Assembly: GCA_937903005.1 (NCBI GenBank)
Contig: CALFNR010000011.1
Span: forward strand, 1-28,202
Direction: 5' to 3'
Length of the DNA: 28,202 bases
From: Clostridium_AI sp002297865
GTDB taxonomy: Bacteria > Bacillota > Clostridia > Lachnospirales > Lachnospiraceae
The notes beneath the pieces were generated by a model. That model was given only the letters and a program-made list of their open reading frames with translations, had not been told where the DNA came from and made no database searches. Every line of letters begins with the position of its first letter. Position 1 is the stretch's first letter. This document shows positions 15,720-23,250 of this stretch, one piece after another. The position numbers and the translations under genes were made by a program.

Positions 15720-16661
15720 ATGGTTGTTTCAGTGAAAAAATTAATGAAACGATATGGCAATTATCAAGTAATTGACCAGTTAAGCATAGAAGTGGGGACA
15801 GGAGAAATATTTGGAGTATTAGGGCCTACAGGTTCGGGAAAGACAACATTGGTCCAATGTCTTTTAGCTCTTGTTTCATACGATAAGGGAAATATTAAGT
15901 TATTTGAGGAAAAATTGACTACTCTGAAAAATGATGTAAAAAAGAAAATTGGAGTCTGCTTTCAGGAAAATGCCGTTTTTGAAACATTGACTGTATACGA
16001 TAATATTTACTATTTTGCAAAATTGTATCTGAAGAATAAAACCAAAACCGAGCAGGCAGTGGATTCTATTTTAGAGGCATTAGGCCTTAATGAAGTGAAG
16101 AAAGTTTATTACTATAAATTGGATGAAGGACGACAAAAATTATGCAACTTTGCATGTGCCATTGTGCATAATCCAGAATTGATAATTCTTGATGGCGGCG
16201 TGTCAAACTGTGAGCCTAAGATGAAACATAGAATATATGAGAAATTAAGAGAGTTAAAAAATGAAGGAAAGACGATTCTCTTAACGACCCATTCCATTGA
16301 CGAGGCAGAAGAAATCTGTGATAAGATAGCAATTATGGATAAGGGGCGAATAGTAGCAAGTGGAACCAAGCAAGAGTTGAAAAAGAGTATTTCACTAGGA
16401 GAGCGAAGTAGAATTCGTGTATATCATATTACAGAAAAACAGGTAGAACAGATAAGGTTAATGCCAGGAGTATTCTATGTGGAGTATAGGGATGAGATTC
16501 TTACAGTCAAGTCAAAGCGAGGAAGGAATAATTTGCTTCATTTGCTTAAGTATTTTAAGGATAATGAAATTGCATTTGGGGAAATTGTTTCTGAGTTACC
16601 TACCCTTGATGATGTGTATTGGGAAATGACAGGAAAAGAATTTGAGAGAGGAAAAAAATGA
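15720..16661 (+). CDS. ABC-2 exporter ATPase with degenerate catalytic motifs
   Basis: A 313-residue drug/antibiotic-export-type ABC ATPase. Walker A is intact (GPTGSGKTT, residues 35-43), as are the Q-loop (CFQENAVFETLTVYDN) and H-loop His191 (TTHSIDEAEEICD). The signature reads LDEGR (134-138) instead of LSGGQ/M. Walker B reads LIILDGG, with Asp158 kept but the catalytic Glu replaced by Gly159. The D-loop is SNCEP instead of SGLDP. A C-terminal domain of about 90 residues (DUF4162-like) follows. The frame is intact, so this is not an obvious pseudogene. AGGAG lies 7 bases before ATG 15720, which I prefer over TTG 15693. It is the only ATPase for the two permeases that follow. It may be a slow or regulatory ATPase. 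Confidence 0.88.
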   Translation: MVVSVKKLMKRYGNYQVIDQLSIEVGTGEIFGVLGPTGSGKTTLVQCLLALVSYDKGNIKLFEEKLTTLKNDVKKKIGVCFQENAVFETLTVYDNIYYFAKLYLKNKTKTEQAVDSILEALGLNEVKKVYYYKLDEGRQKLCNFACAIVHNPELIILDGGVSNCEPKMKHRIYEKLRELKNEGKTILLTTHSIDEAEEICDKIAIMDKGRIVASGTKQELKKSISLGERSRIRVYHITEKQVEQIRLMPGVFYVEYRDEILTVKSKRGRNNLLHLLKYFKDNEIAFGEIVSELPTLDDVYWEMTGKEFERGKK

Positions 16662-16679
16662 GTAGAGGAGTAATGAGCC

Positions 16680-17768
16680 ATGTTTCAATCTGTAGGTAAT
16701 TGTTTAAAATTAAGAACGAAAAGCTTATTTACGGATTATACCGGTTGCTTTTGGTGTATTTTGTTTCCGCTTATTCTAGCAACATTATTTTGTGTGGCAA
16801 TTCCAAAAAATAGTAATGATAAATTTAGTCCAATCAGAGTGTCTGTGGTGTACAGTTCGAAGGAGACTGAAGAGTTATACCGTAATATGAAGCTTGCAAA
16901 AACGAGCTTAGGAAATTCCATTTTTCAGCCGGAACTAAGTTCAGAAATGATAGCAAGAGATAAACTTTCAAGTGGGATAATTGATGCTTACATAAAGAAA
17001 AGAAACAGGTATTATGTAATATGTAATAAGGAAAACGCAGTAACGAATATTATTAAAACTTATGTTGAGTGGTATGAGGAGTCAAAAGAAAATTCAGATT
17101 TAAATCTTCACATGAATTATGTTATGAAAGAGTGCACAAAAGAAAATTTTCACAAGAATGATGCTTATTTTCTTTCATTACTGGCAATGGCGGCATTTTT
17201 AGCGATGCAATGGGGAATAAGAATTACGACCGATTTGGAAGAGTGTCAATCAAAGTTAGGTGCCCATTACAGGATAGTTCCAGTTGCGAGAAGAACGTTG
17301 GTTCTGCAAAATTTCTTATCAGTATGTTTGGTAGAGCTGGTAGCCAATCTGCTACTGGATAGCTACATAATCTTAGTAAGGAAACTTAAGCTTCTTTCTG
17401 TATTCTCTTATATTTTTTTGGTTCAAATGCTGACAAGTCTAGTAGGAGTTTTAGTGGGAGTGCTGTTCTGCACGATTGTAAATGCAGATTTGAAAATGAA
17501 ACAAAAATGGGCAGAACGATTTATATTCCTTACTGGCTTTTTAGGAGGAATTGTTTTCTATAAAGTGCGATATACAGTGGATGTTAAATTCCCGCTTCTT
17601 GGAAAAACAAATCCAGTTAATATTGCTGCAGATGCAATGTTTCATGTTTATTTTATAAAGGATATGAAAATGTATGGACGAGATATCGCAATTTTACTTG
17701 CGATGGTTGTTATTCTGATTGCAGCCGAGGTGCGAATTGCAAGGAGGAAGATATATGCACGTAAGTAA
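16680..17768 (+). CDS. ABC-2 type permease, first of two
   Basis: A 362-residue membrane protein with the ABC2_membrane_3 layout: one hydrophobic segment near residues 23-42, a hydrophilic and probably extracytoplasmic domain to about 160, then about five membrane segments between 160 and 355. A basic loop with HYRIVPVARRTLVLQNF lies between the second and third segments, as in related exporters. AGAGGAG lies 9 bases upstream of the ATG, and the gene starts 18 bases after the ATPase. Its end overlaps the second permease by 14 bases. The exported substrate is unknown. The divergent two-component system suggests an envelope-stress or peptide substrate. Confidence 0.82.
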   Translation: MFQSVGNCLKLRTKSLFTDYTGCFWCILFPLILATLFCVAIPKNSNDKFSPIRVSVVYSSKETEELYRNMKLAKTSLGNSIFQPELSSEMIARDKLSSGIIDAYIKKRNRYYVICNKENAVTNIIKTYVEWYEESKENSDLNLHMNYVMKECTKENFHKNDAYFLSLLAMAAFLAMQWGIRITTDLEECQSKLGAHYRIVPVARRTLVLQNFLSVCLVELVANLLLDSYIILVRKLKLLSVFSYIFLVQMLTSLVGVLVGVLFCTIVNADLKMKQKWAERFIFLTGFLGGIVFYKVRYTVDVKFPLLGKTNPVNIAADAMFHVYFIKDMKMYGRDIAILLAMVVILIAAEVRIARRKIYARK

Positions 17769-18897
17769 TATAACGTTAAAGCTCATTATGCGAATGTGGA
17801 AATTCATTCTATTAGAGATTGCAATATTTGCAATCTTGGTTATGCTAGTTAGTAAAAATTTGTATACAAAGGACAATAGAATTCCAGTTTTACTGATGAA
17901 TGAAGATGAAGATACCTTGCTCACAGAACAGTTTGAAGATTATTTAAGCCAGTATGTTAAGTTTTCTGATGGGGAGATAGAGAATGAAAGCCAGTTAGAG
18001 GAAGATTTATTTTATGATAATATCAAATGTGTCATTCGTATTCCAAGATATTTTACAGTAAATTACTTAAATGGCAAACCAGTGGATATAATGAGAAATG
18101 AGTTGACAGAATCACAAGATACTGTTTTGGTAGATACTTTAATCAGTAAATACCTAATGGTTCTAAAACAATGTCCTAACCAGGGATTACCTCTAGAAGA
18201 ATCCATTCAAGTTGTGGAACAGATGCTGTCAAAAGAGGTTATGGTTTTGCCTGTAGAAAAAGTATTATTTAAGAAAGAGCAATTTGCTTCATGTCAGAAC
18301 TATATGGCGTATATATTGCTTAGTATCATACTGCTTTATACGGTTTCTGCTATTTATTATTTAAGAAGAGATGAGATTGAAAAGCACAACAGAATAGCAC
18401 CAGTTGCAGGAAATGCAATTTTTCGAAATGCAATATTTGTTTGTATTCTGGTTGGGCTCTTCTTAGCACTTTTTATGGGGCTATTAGTAAGTATGATCGT
18501 TGGGATAGGCATTCATGACAAGTCAGTAATTATGGTAATCATAAATGAATTAAACTATGCTATTTATTGCGTAGCGATATCCTCTTTTATTGGAATGCTG
18601 ATAAAATCAATAAAGAATATTGATTCTATTGGTCAGTTAATTTCTTTGGGAATTACATTTTTATGCGGTGTTTTTGTAAAACAGGATTTCTTGCCAGATA
18701 AGGTTGTTCTGTTTACAAAATATCTTCCGACTTTTTTATATGTGAAAGTGAATAATGCATGGAGCAAAGCAGAAGGGATGGATTTTCATGACTATCAGGC
18801 ATTCATCTTAAATGAGGGTATGATCTTATGCACATCTGCTATATGGATTTTGATTTCTTTAATTATTGGAGAGAAAAAGGTAAAAATGGATCTATGA
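17755..18897 (+). CDS. ABC-2 type permease, second of two
   Basis: A 380-residue protein with the same plan as its upstream neighbour: a hydrophobic segment near residues 14-33, an external domain to about 180, then about five or six membrane segments. The loop IEKHNRIAPVAGNAIFRNA corresponds to HYRIVPVARRTLVLQNF in the first permease, which suggests the pair arose by duplication and works as a heterodimer. AGGAGG sits 7 bases before ATG 17755. An in-frame TTG at 17719 is less likely. It ends just before the promoter of the radical SAM gene. There is no clear terminator apart from the hairpin inside that promoter. Confidence 0.82.
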   Translation: MHVSNITLKLIMRMWKFILLEIAIFAILVMLVSKNLYTKDNRIPVLLMNEDEDTLLTEQFEDYLSQYVKFSDGEIENESQLEEDLFYDNIKCVIRIPRYFTVNYLNGKPVDIMRNELTESQDTVLVDTLISKYLMVLKQCPNQGLPLEESIQVVEQMLSKEVMVLPVEKVLFKKEQFASCQNYMAYILLSIILLYTVSAIYYLRRDEIEKHNRIAPVAGNAIFRNAIFVCILVGLFLALFMGLLVSMIVGIGIHDKSVIMVIINELNYAIYCVAISSFIGMLIKSIKNIDSIGQLISLGITFLCGVFVKQDFLPDKVVLFTKYLPTFLYVKVNNAWSKAEGMDFHDYQAFILNEGMILCTSAIWILISLIIGEKKVKMDL

Positions 18898-18899
18898 CC

Positions 18900-18942
18900 T
18901 TGAAAGAATATATGTTCTGTGATAATATAGAACATATATTCG
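18900..18942 (+). promoter_or_regulatory. Sigma-A promoter with two LexA-like boxes
   Basis: TTGAAA (18900-18905), a 17-base spacer and TAATAT (18923-18928). The spacer holds AGAATATATGTTCT (18905-18918). AGAACATATATTCG (18929-18942) follows the -10 directly. Each matches the Gram-positive SOS box core GAAC-N4-GTTC at 7 of 8 positions, and their centres are 24 bases apart. The two form a 13-bp perfect inverted repeat (18906-18918 with 18929-18941), which could also act as an RNA hairpin closing the exporter operon. The DNA-repair nature of the downstream genes supports SOS control. Confidence 0.6.
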
Positions 18943-18955
18943 ATTGAGGTGGATT

Positions 18956-20398
18956 ATGATTATTCAGAATGATTTAAATTTAACGGATAAATTAGAGATT
19001 CTTTCAGATGCAGCGAAGTACGATGTAGCATGTACATCAAGCGGAGTCAATCGGAAAGGAAAAGCAGACGGGATTGGGAATACAGTGTCGAGAGGTATTT
19101 GCCACTGTTTTTCTGCGGATGGAAGATGCATCTCTTTATTAAAAATTTTGTTTACCAATGAGTGTATATTCGATTGCAAATATTGTGTAAACCGTTCTTC
19201 CAGAGATGTGGTTCGAACAAGTTTTACGCCAGAAGAGGTAGCCAAACTGACCATTGAGTTTTATCGAAGAAATTATATTGAAGGATTATTCTTAAGCTCT
19301 GGTATCATGAAAAATCCTAACTACACCATGGAGCAGCTAATTCAGGCAATTTCTTTATTGCGTAATCAGTACCATTTTAATGGATACATTCATGTGAAAG
19401 CAATTCCTGGAGCAAGTCCTGATTTAATTAAAGAACTAGGTCATTTAGCTGACCGAATGAGTATTAATCTGGAATTACCAACTTCGGAGGGCTTAAAGAC
19501 CCTTGCACCTCATAAGAACCGGAAAACGATATTAACTCCTATGAAGCAGATACAGCTAGGAATTCAGGAGAATAAGTATAGAAAGAATGAACCGAAGCAG
19601 ATTGAACAGGCAAAAAGCTCTATAATGCTTCCAGGTATGTCAGAACAAGAACCAGAGGCAATTTCTAACTCGTTGTCTGTTATGAATTCCAGTTCTCGTA
19701 TGCCAGTTCGCAGGAGAGAGAAAAAAAGCCTGTTTGTGCCAGCGGGACAAAGTACACAGATGATTATTGGCGCAACCAAAGAGACAGATTATGAGATTTT
19801 GAATGTGGTTGATAGCTTATACAAAAAGTTTGAATTAAAGAGAGTTTTTTATTCTGCTTTTGTAAATACAACACAGGATTCGAATCTGCCTGTATTACAA
19901 GACGGACCACCATTGCTACGAGAGCATCGTTTGTATCAGGCTGACTGGTTGTTGCGTTTTTATGGCTTTCAGGCAAGTGAATTATTGACAAAGGATAAGC
20001 CGAATTTCAATATGCTGTTAGATCCAAAGTGTAATTGGGCCATGAATCATCTTGAAACATTTCCTTTGGAAGTGAATAAGGCACCATATTCCCTGCTTCT
20101 TCGCGTCCCTGGTATTGGTGTGAAATCAGCCCAGAGAATTGTTCATGCAAGAAGGTATACCAATCTGGATTTTTCAGATTTAAAGAAAATGGGCGTGGTT
20201 TTAAAGAGGGCTTTATATTTTATTACTTGTAAGGGTAAGACAATGTATCCTGTTAAGATAGAAGAAGACTATATACTAAGCCATATGCTTGATGTGAAAG
20301 AAAAACTTCCAGCGGGTATTGGCGGAAGTGGGTTGTATGAGCAGATATCACTGTTTGATGATGCAAAATTTACAAGCGCGAATCAGAATCTAAGGTAG
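18956..20398 (+). CDS. Putative DNA modification/repair radical SAM protein (rSAM_link_UDG)
   Basis: A 480-residue radical SAM enzyme with cluster motif CIFDCKYC (Cys70, 74 and 77). Extra cysteines lie at residues 26, 49, 51 and 58. GYIHVKAIPGASPDLI and LELPTSEGLKTLAPHK belong to the barrel. A poorly conserved insert (about 205-260) is followed by LFVPAGQSTQMIIGATKETD. A helix-hairpin-helix near 380-400 (LLRVPGIGVKSAQRI) indicates DNA binding. This is the family known as 'putative DNA modification/repair radical SAM protein' (TIGR03916), linked to uracil-DNA-glycosylase-like partners. Its reaction is unknown. I start at ATG 18956, with GAGGTGG just upstream, rather than TTG 18944. The partner gene follows 9 bases later. 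Confidence 0.88.
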   Translation: MIIQNDLNLTDKLEILSDAAKYDVACTSSGVNRKGKADGIGNTVSRGICHCFSADGRCISLLKILFTNECIFDCKYCVNRSSRDVVRTSFTPEEVAKLTIEFYRRNYIEGLFLSSGIMKNPNYTMEQLIQAISLLRNQYHFNGYIHVKAIPGASPDLIKELGHLADRMSINLELPTSEGLKTLAPHKNRKTILTPMKQIQLGIQENKYRKNEPKQIEQAKSSIMLPGMSEQEPEAISNSLSVMNSSSRMPVRRREKKSLFVPAGQSTQMIIGATKETDYEILNVVDSLYKKFELKRVFYSAFVNTTQDSNLPVLQDGPPLLREHRLYQADWLLRFYGFQASELLTKDKPNFNMLLDPKCNWAMNHLETFPLEVNKAPYSLLLRVPGIGVKSAQRIVHARRYTNLDFSDLKKMGVVLKRALYFITCKGKTMYPVKIEEDYILSHMLDVKEKLPAGIGGSGLYEQISLFDDAKFTSANQNLR

Positions 20399-20407
20399 AG
20401 GTGGCCG

Positions 20408-21193
20408 ATGAAAGAAAAACATTTGTATATATGTGAGAATTCTACTACGGGTATTTTTACAGGTATTTATGATGCATGGGCGTCAAGATATGGTCATGAA
20501 AATAACAGAATTCTTGTAGAAGAGCCAGAAAATTATGAGTTTTTCACGAAAATGATTTATGTAGAGCCTGATTGGGAGAAGGCTGAGAAGGTAAAACGTT
20601 CCATTCGGCAGAAGATATCTAATGATGCTTATATTACAGTGTATCATGCATCGATTTCACAGGATAAGGAAAAAGCAGATGTCATATATCGTTTTTTAAT
20701 TCTAGGTTTTGCCATGGGTAAAGGGGTTATGGAGTATTTGTCAAATCCTTATGTAAGTCATCTTTATAAGATGGAATTGAATACAAAAAATGAATTATTT
20801 CATTATGAGGGATTTTTACGTTTTGTAAAAATGGGAAATCAAATTCTCTTCGGAAGATTTCGTCCTAAAAGGAAGTTAATTTTTTTCATTGCGGATCATT
20901 TTGCAGATCGACTGCCAGGTGAAAATTGGCTTATCTATGATGAGGGAAGGAAAAAGGCAGCGGTTCATAAAGCCTATGGACGGTGGTTTGTTTTGGAAAA
21001 ATATGAGATTAATCTGGAAAAGGATATGAATCAGTTAGAAGAAGAGGATGAGTTTTTGAATCTATGGAAGCATTTTGTGGATTCTATTGCAATTCGAGAG
21101 AGAACCAATGAAAAATTGCAATTAAATATGATGCCAAACCGTTTTCGAGAATTTATGCCTGAAGTAGAATACAAAGAGAAAAACAAAAAGTGA
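20408..21193 (+). CDS. DUF4130 protein, partner of the repair radical SAM gene
   Basis: A 261-residue soluble protein of the 'probable DNA metabolism protein' family (TIGR03915 / DUF4130). Recognised features are the N-terminal YDAWASRYGHEN region, MEYLSNPYVSHLYKMELNTK, the central FVKMGNQILFGRFRPK, and the C-terminal FVDSIAIRERTNEKLQLNMM followed by NRFREFMPE. In other genomes it is regularly encoded next to the radical SAM gene seen here, and in some proteins it is fused to a uracil-DNA-glycosylase domain. No glycosylase domain is attached in this copy. GAGGTGG precedes the ATG, and the 9-base spacing implies one operon. The biochemical role is unknown. Confidence 0.85.
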   Translation: MKEKHLYICENSTTGIFTGIYDAWASRYGHENNRILVEEPENYEFFTKMIYVEPDWEKAEKVKRSIRQKISNDAYITVYHASISQDKEKADVIYRFLILGFAMGKGVMEYLSNPYVSHLYKMELNTKNELFHYEGFLRFVKMGNQILFGRFRPKRKLIFFIADHFADRLPGENWLIYDEGRKKAAVHKAYGRWFVLEKYEINLEKDMNQLEEEDEFLNLWKHFVDSIAIRERTNEKLQLNMMPNRFREFMPEVEYKEKNKK

Positions 21194-21271
21194 GAAAATT
21201 TGTATATATTTTTTTTTTCGAGACATACTAACTCCGTAAAATGAATTTTTACTTTATAGGAGGCGTATTTC

Positions 21272-21682
21272 ATGAGAAAGAAAATATGTTTGTTAGTTGC
21301 AGTGTGCTGTTTTGGTCTGTTGTCAATAACAGCTTGCTCCAATAATGGTAACACAAATGATGGAACTAACACAGAAAACGGTACTACTAATGGTACAGAA
21401 AATGGAACAGCAAATGACGGAGCAACAGCAGATACTGATAATGATGGTGTAGCAGATGCTATTGATGATGCAGGTGACGCAGTTGAAGATGCAGTAGATG
21501 ATGTAGGTAATGCAGTAGATGACGCTGTTAACGGAACAACAGGTAATGGAGCAGCAACAGATGGTGCAACAAATGGAACAACAAATGGAACAACAAATGG
21601 TACAGTAAACGGAACAACAAACGGAACAACGAATGGTGCTGCAGGTGATGCTGCTACAACAACAGCTTCTCCAGCAAAATAA
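21272..21682 (+). CDS. Small low-complexity lipoprotein with N-G-T repeats
   Basis: A 136-residue secreted lipoprotein. The signal peptide ends in a lipobox (I-T-A-Cys22), so it should be anchored to the outer face of the membrane. The rest has three parts: an Asn/Gly/Thr-rich stretch (23-53), a DTDNDGVADAIDDAGDAVED acidic segment with heptad-like Asp/Ala/Val repeats (54-87), and another N-G-T-T repeat tail (88-125) ending in ATTTASPAK. DxDxDGxxDxxD resembles a thrombospondin type 3 calcium loop. I know of no function. AGGAGG lies about 8 bases before the ATG. The antisense strand is open as well, but that is a by-product of the repeats. Confidence 0.8.
   Translation: MRKKICLLVAVCCFGLLSITACSNNGNTNDGTNTENGTTNGTENGTANDGATADTDNDGVADAIDDAGDAVEDAVDDVGNAVDDAVNGTTGNGAATDGATNGTTNGTTNGTVNGTTNGTTNGAAGDAATTTASPAK
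21561..21637 (+). repeat. 12-bp tandem repeat in the lipoprotein gene
   Basis: Six head-to-tail 12-base units (21561-21632) of the form AYGGWACAACAA, plus a partial seventh, encode the repeated Asn-Gly-Thr-Thr tail. Units two and three are identical. The rest differ by one to three bases, so copy number may vary between strains. Confidence 0.85.
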
Positions 21683-21697
21683 TTGATCCATAGAAGA

Positions 21698-21738
21698 AAA
21701 AGCTGCAATGATTTTGAATCAGTCGTGCAGCTTTTTTT
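21698..21738. terminator. Bidirectional terminator between convergent genes
   Basis: AAAAGCTGCA (21698-21707) pairs with TGCAGCTTTT (21726-21735), followed by a T-run to 21738. On the minus strand the A-run gives TTTTTCTTC. It lies between the lipoprotein and GNAT stops and can serve both. Confidence 0.92.
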
Positions 21739-21744
21739 GTCTTA

Positions 21745-22704
21745 TTATTTAAACTTTTTTTTGTATTTAGAATAAACTTCTTGTACCGGATGCTTCATAG
21801 CACTGCGAAAAGCTGATTTTGCAGCATTTACACGTTTTTGTTCACTATGATAGCGAACTACAAAATCTCTGATATCATCTATGATATAGTAGTTACAGGA
21901 GAATCCCAAATGTTCTACTTCTTCACATCGTTTCATTCCAAGGTTCATAGCAGTTTTAATAGATGGCAAATTGTTTTTGGCAATAATAGCGAGCAAGCGT
22001 TCTTGCTTTAAGTTAGATACTACATAATCGTAAATTGCCAGAACTGCTTCTGTGGCATATCCTTTCTTTTGGTATTCAGGTGCGATTAAATAGGATAATT
22101 CTAGAATAGTCTGATTGTGATATTCCTGATTCTGAATGCCTGCCTGTCCAATTAATGTGCCGTCCTTAAGGTATACACCCCATAGACCGTAATCAAAAAA
22201 TTCATATTGATACGTAATATAGTGTTTGTGCTTTTCTAATTCATTTTCCAAGGTGTCCTGAGCTGGAAGAGAAGAACGCATTGTTTCCGTATCACGTATC
22301 GTATAGAGCGTTTCAAAGTCTTCTAATGTAAGCTCTTTTAATATCAAACGTTTGGTCGCTGTAACGGTAATAGGCAAATGATGTGCGCGTTTCCACTGGT
22401 TTGACAGGTATTCACAAGTTAAAGTTTCTATCTGGTCGAAATAGCAGACAGGCTTTGGAACTGGAGAAATGGGATTCGTCTCATCCCACTTTAAAATGTA
22501 TGGAAAATGGTGATGGGCTGCAAATTGTGTTCCGAGTTCCGTATCACTTACCACTAAGGCAGTTTCAGAAGGAATAGAATGCACATCTTCTTCTTTTGGA
22601 TTCCATAAAGAATGAATTTCCATCATGTCTAGATTGTGCATGAGCTGGCATGAAAGATCGTTTAGTTTATTTGGAGTAATAAATATAATATATTCTAATT
22701 TCAT
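21745..22704 (-). CDS. GNAT acetyltransferase with an unidentified N-terminal domain
   Basis: A 319-residue protein. The C-terminal part (about 112-285) is a RimJ/RimL-type GNAT fold: TKRLILKELTLEDFETLY (beta 1 and alpha 1), YGLWGVYLKDGTLIGQAGI, and the acetyl-CoA pyrophosphate loop APEYQKKGYATEAV, then LLAIIAKNNLPSIKTAMNLG. It should transfer an acetyl group to an amine, with unknown substrate. The first 110 residues do not match a family I recognise. They look alpha/beta (ALVVSDTELGTQFAAHHHFP), faintly like a HAD-type core but without its catalytic motif. A basic tail ends in SKYKKKFK. AAAGG lies 10 bases before the ATG. The gene stands alone. Confidence 0.82.
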   Translation of the reverse strand: MKLEYIIFITPNKLNDLSCQLMHNLDMMEIHSLWNPKEEDVHSIPSETALVVSDTELGTQFAAHHHFPYILKWDETNPISPVPKPVCYFDQIETLTCEYLSNQWKRAHHLPITVTATKRLILKELTLEDFETLYTIRDTETMRSSLPAQDTLENELEKHKHYITYQYEFFDYGLWGVYLKDGTLIGQAGIQNQEYHNQTILELSYLIAPEYQKKGYATEAVLAIYDYVVSNLKQERLLAIIAKNNLPSIKTAMNLGMKRCEEVEHLGFSCNYYIIDDIRDFVVRYHSEQKRVNAAKSAFRSAMKHPVQEVYSKYKKKFK

Positions 22705-22743
22705 TTTATTTTAGCCTTTCAGAATAAATTCTTATCAAAAGCT

Positions 22744-22752
22744 ATTATAGCA
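22744..22752 (-). promoter_or_regulatory. Extended -10 promoter of the GNAT gene
   Basis: On the minus strand TGC-TATAAT, a perfect -10 with the TGn extension, lies about 40 bases before the start codon. No good -35 is present. Confidence 0.6.
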
Positions 22753-22865
22753 AATGACAGTTTCTTTTGCATTAGATAATCCAAAGATAAACTGGTCATA
22801 CTAGGAATAGTTTGGTAAAATAATAACCGTATATATGAAAAAGACACAAAAAGGAGAGAAGAAAA

Positions 22866-23210
22866 ATGCCATTTATTAATTCAAAAGTATCATTCAAATT
22901 ATCCAGTCAGGAGCAGGAAGAGATTAAAACAAAGTTAGGAAAAGCAATTTCTCTAATTCCAGGCAAAAGTGAAGCGTGGCTTATGGTAGGATTTGAAGAC
23001 GAATATAAGTTGTATTTTAAAGGAGAAGCATCACCAAAAATTATATTTGTAGAGGTAAGTATTTTTGGCAGTGCAGAAAAGTCAGCTTATGATGCATTGA
23101 CCAGTGAAATTTGTAACATTTACAATGAAGTGACAGGAACTCCGAAAGATAAAATTTACATTCGCTATCAAGAAATTGATACGTGGGGATGGAATGGAAT
23201 GAATTTTTAA
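22866..23210 (+). CDS. MIF-like tautomerase superfamily protein
   Basis: A 114-residue protein of the macrophage migration inhibitory factor family, the same length as animal MIF. The mature N-terminal Pro2, the catalytic base of tautomerases, is present (MPFINSKVSF). A lysine lies near position 34 (IPGKSEAW), FVEVSIFGSA occupies the middle, and the C-terminal WGWNG typical of MIF is intact. It likely works as a trimer with keto-enol tautomerase activity, though the physiological substrate is unknown. GGAGAG lies about 10 bases before the ATG. It is a single gene followed by a convergent membrane-protein gene. Confidence 0.9.
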   Translation: MPFINSKVSFKLSSQEQEEIKTKLGKAISLIPGKSEAWLMVGFEDEYKLYFKGEASPKIIFVEVSIFGSAEKSAYDALTSEICNIYNEVTGTPKDKIYIRYQEIDTWGWNGMNF

Positions 23211-23214
23211 ATAG

Positions 23215-23245
23215 AAAAACAGACGCCGGCTTATGTGAAGTCGGC
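23215..23245 (-). terminator. Terminator between the MIF-like and CmpB-family genes
   Basis: On the minus strand GCCGACTT pairs with AAGCCGGC (plus 23238-23245 and 23225-23232, one G-U pair), followed by GTCTGTTTTTC. It may also help end the plus-strand tautomerase gene, where the following sequence is less T-rich. Confidence 0.7.
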
Positions 23246-23250
23246 ACCTA

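Noticed and set aside
21031..21708. Long minus-strand open frame (225 codons) with repeated Val-Pro-Phe units opposite the lipoprotein gene
   Set aside because: It is the antisense reading of the 12-bp repeats and of the DUF4130 gene end. It has no ribosome binding site, overlaps a terminator, and has an unnatural composition.
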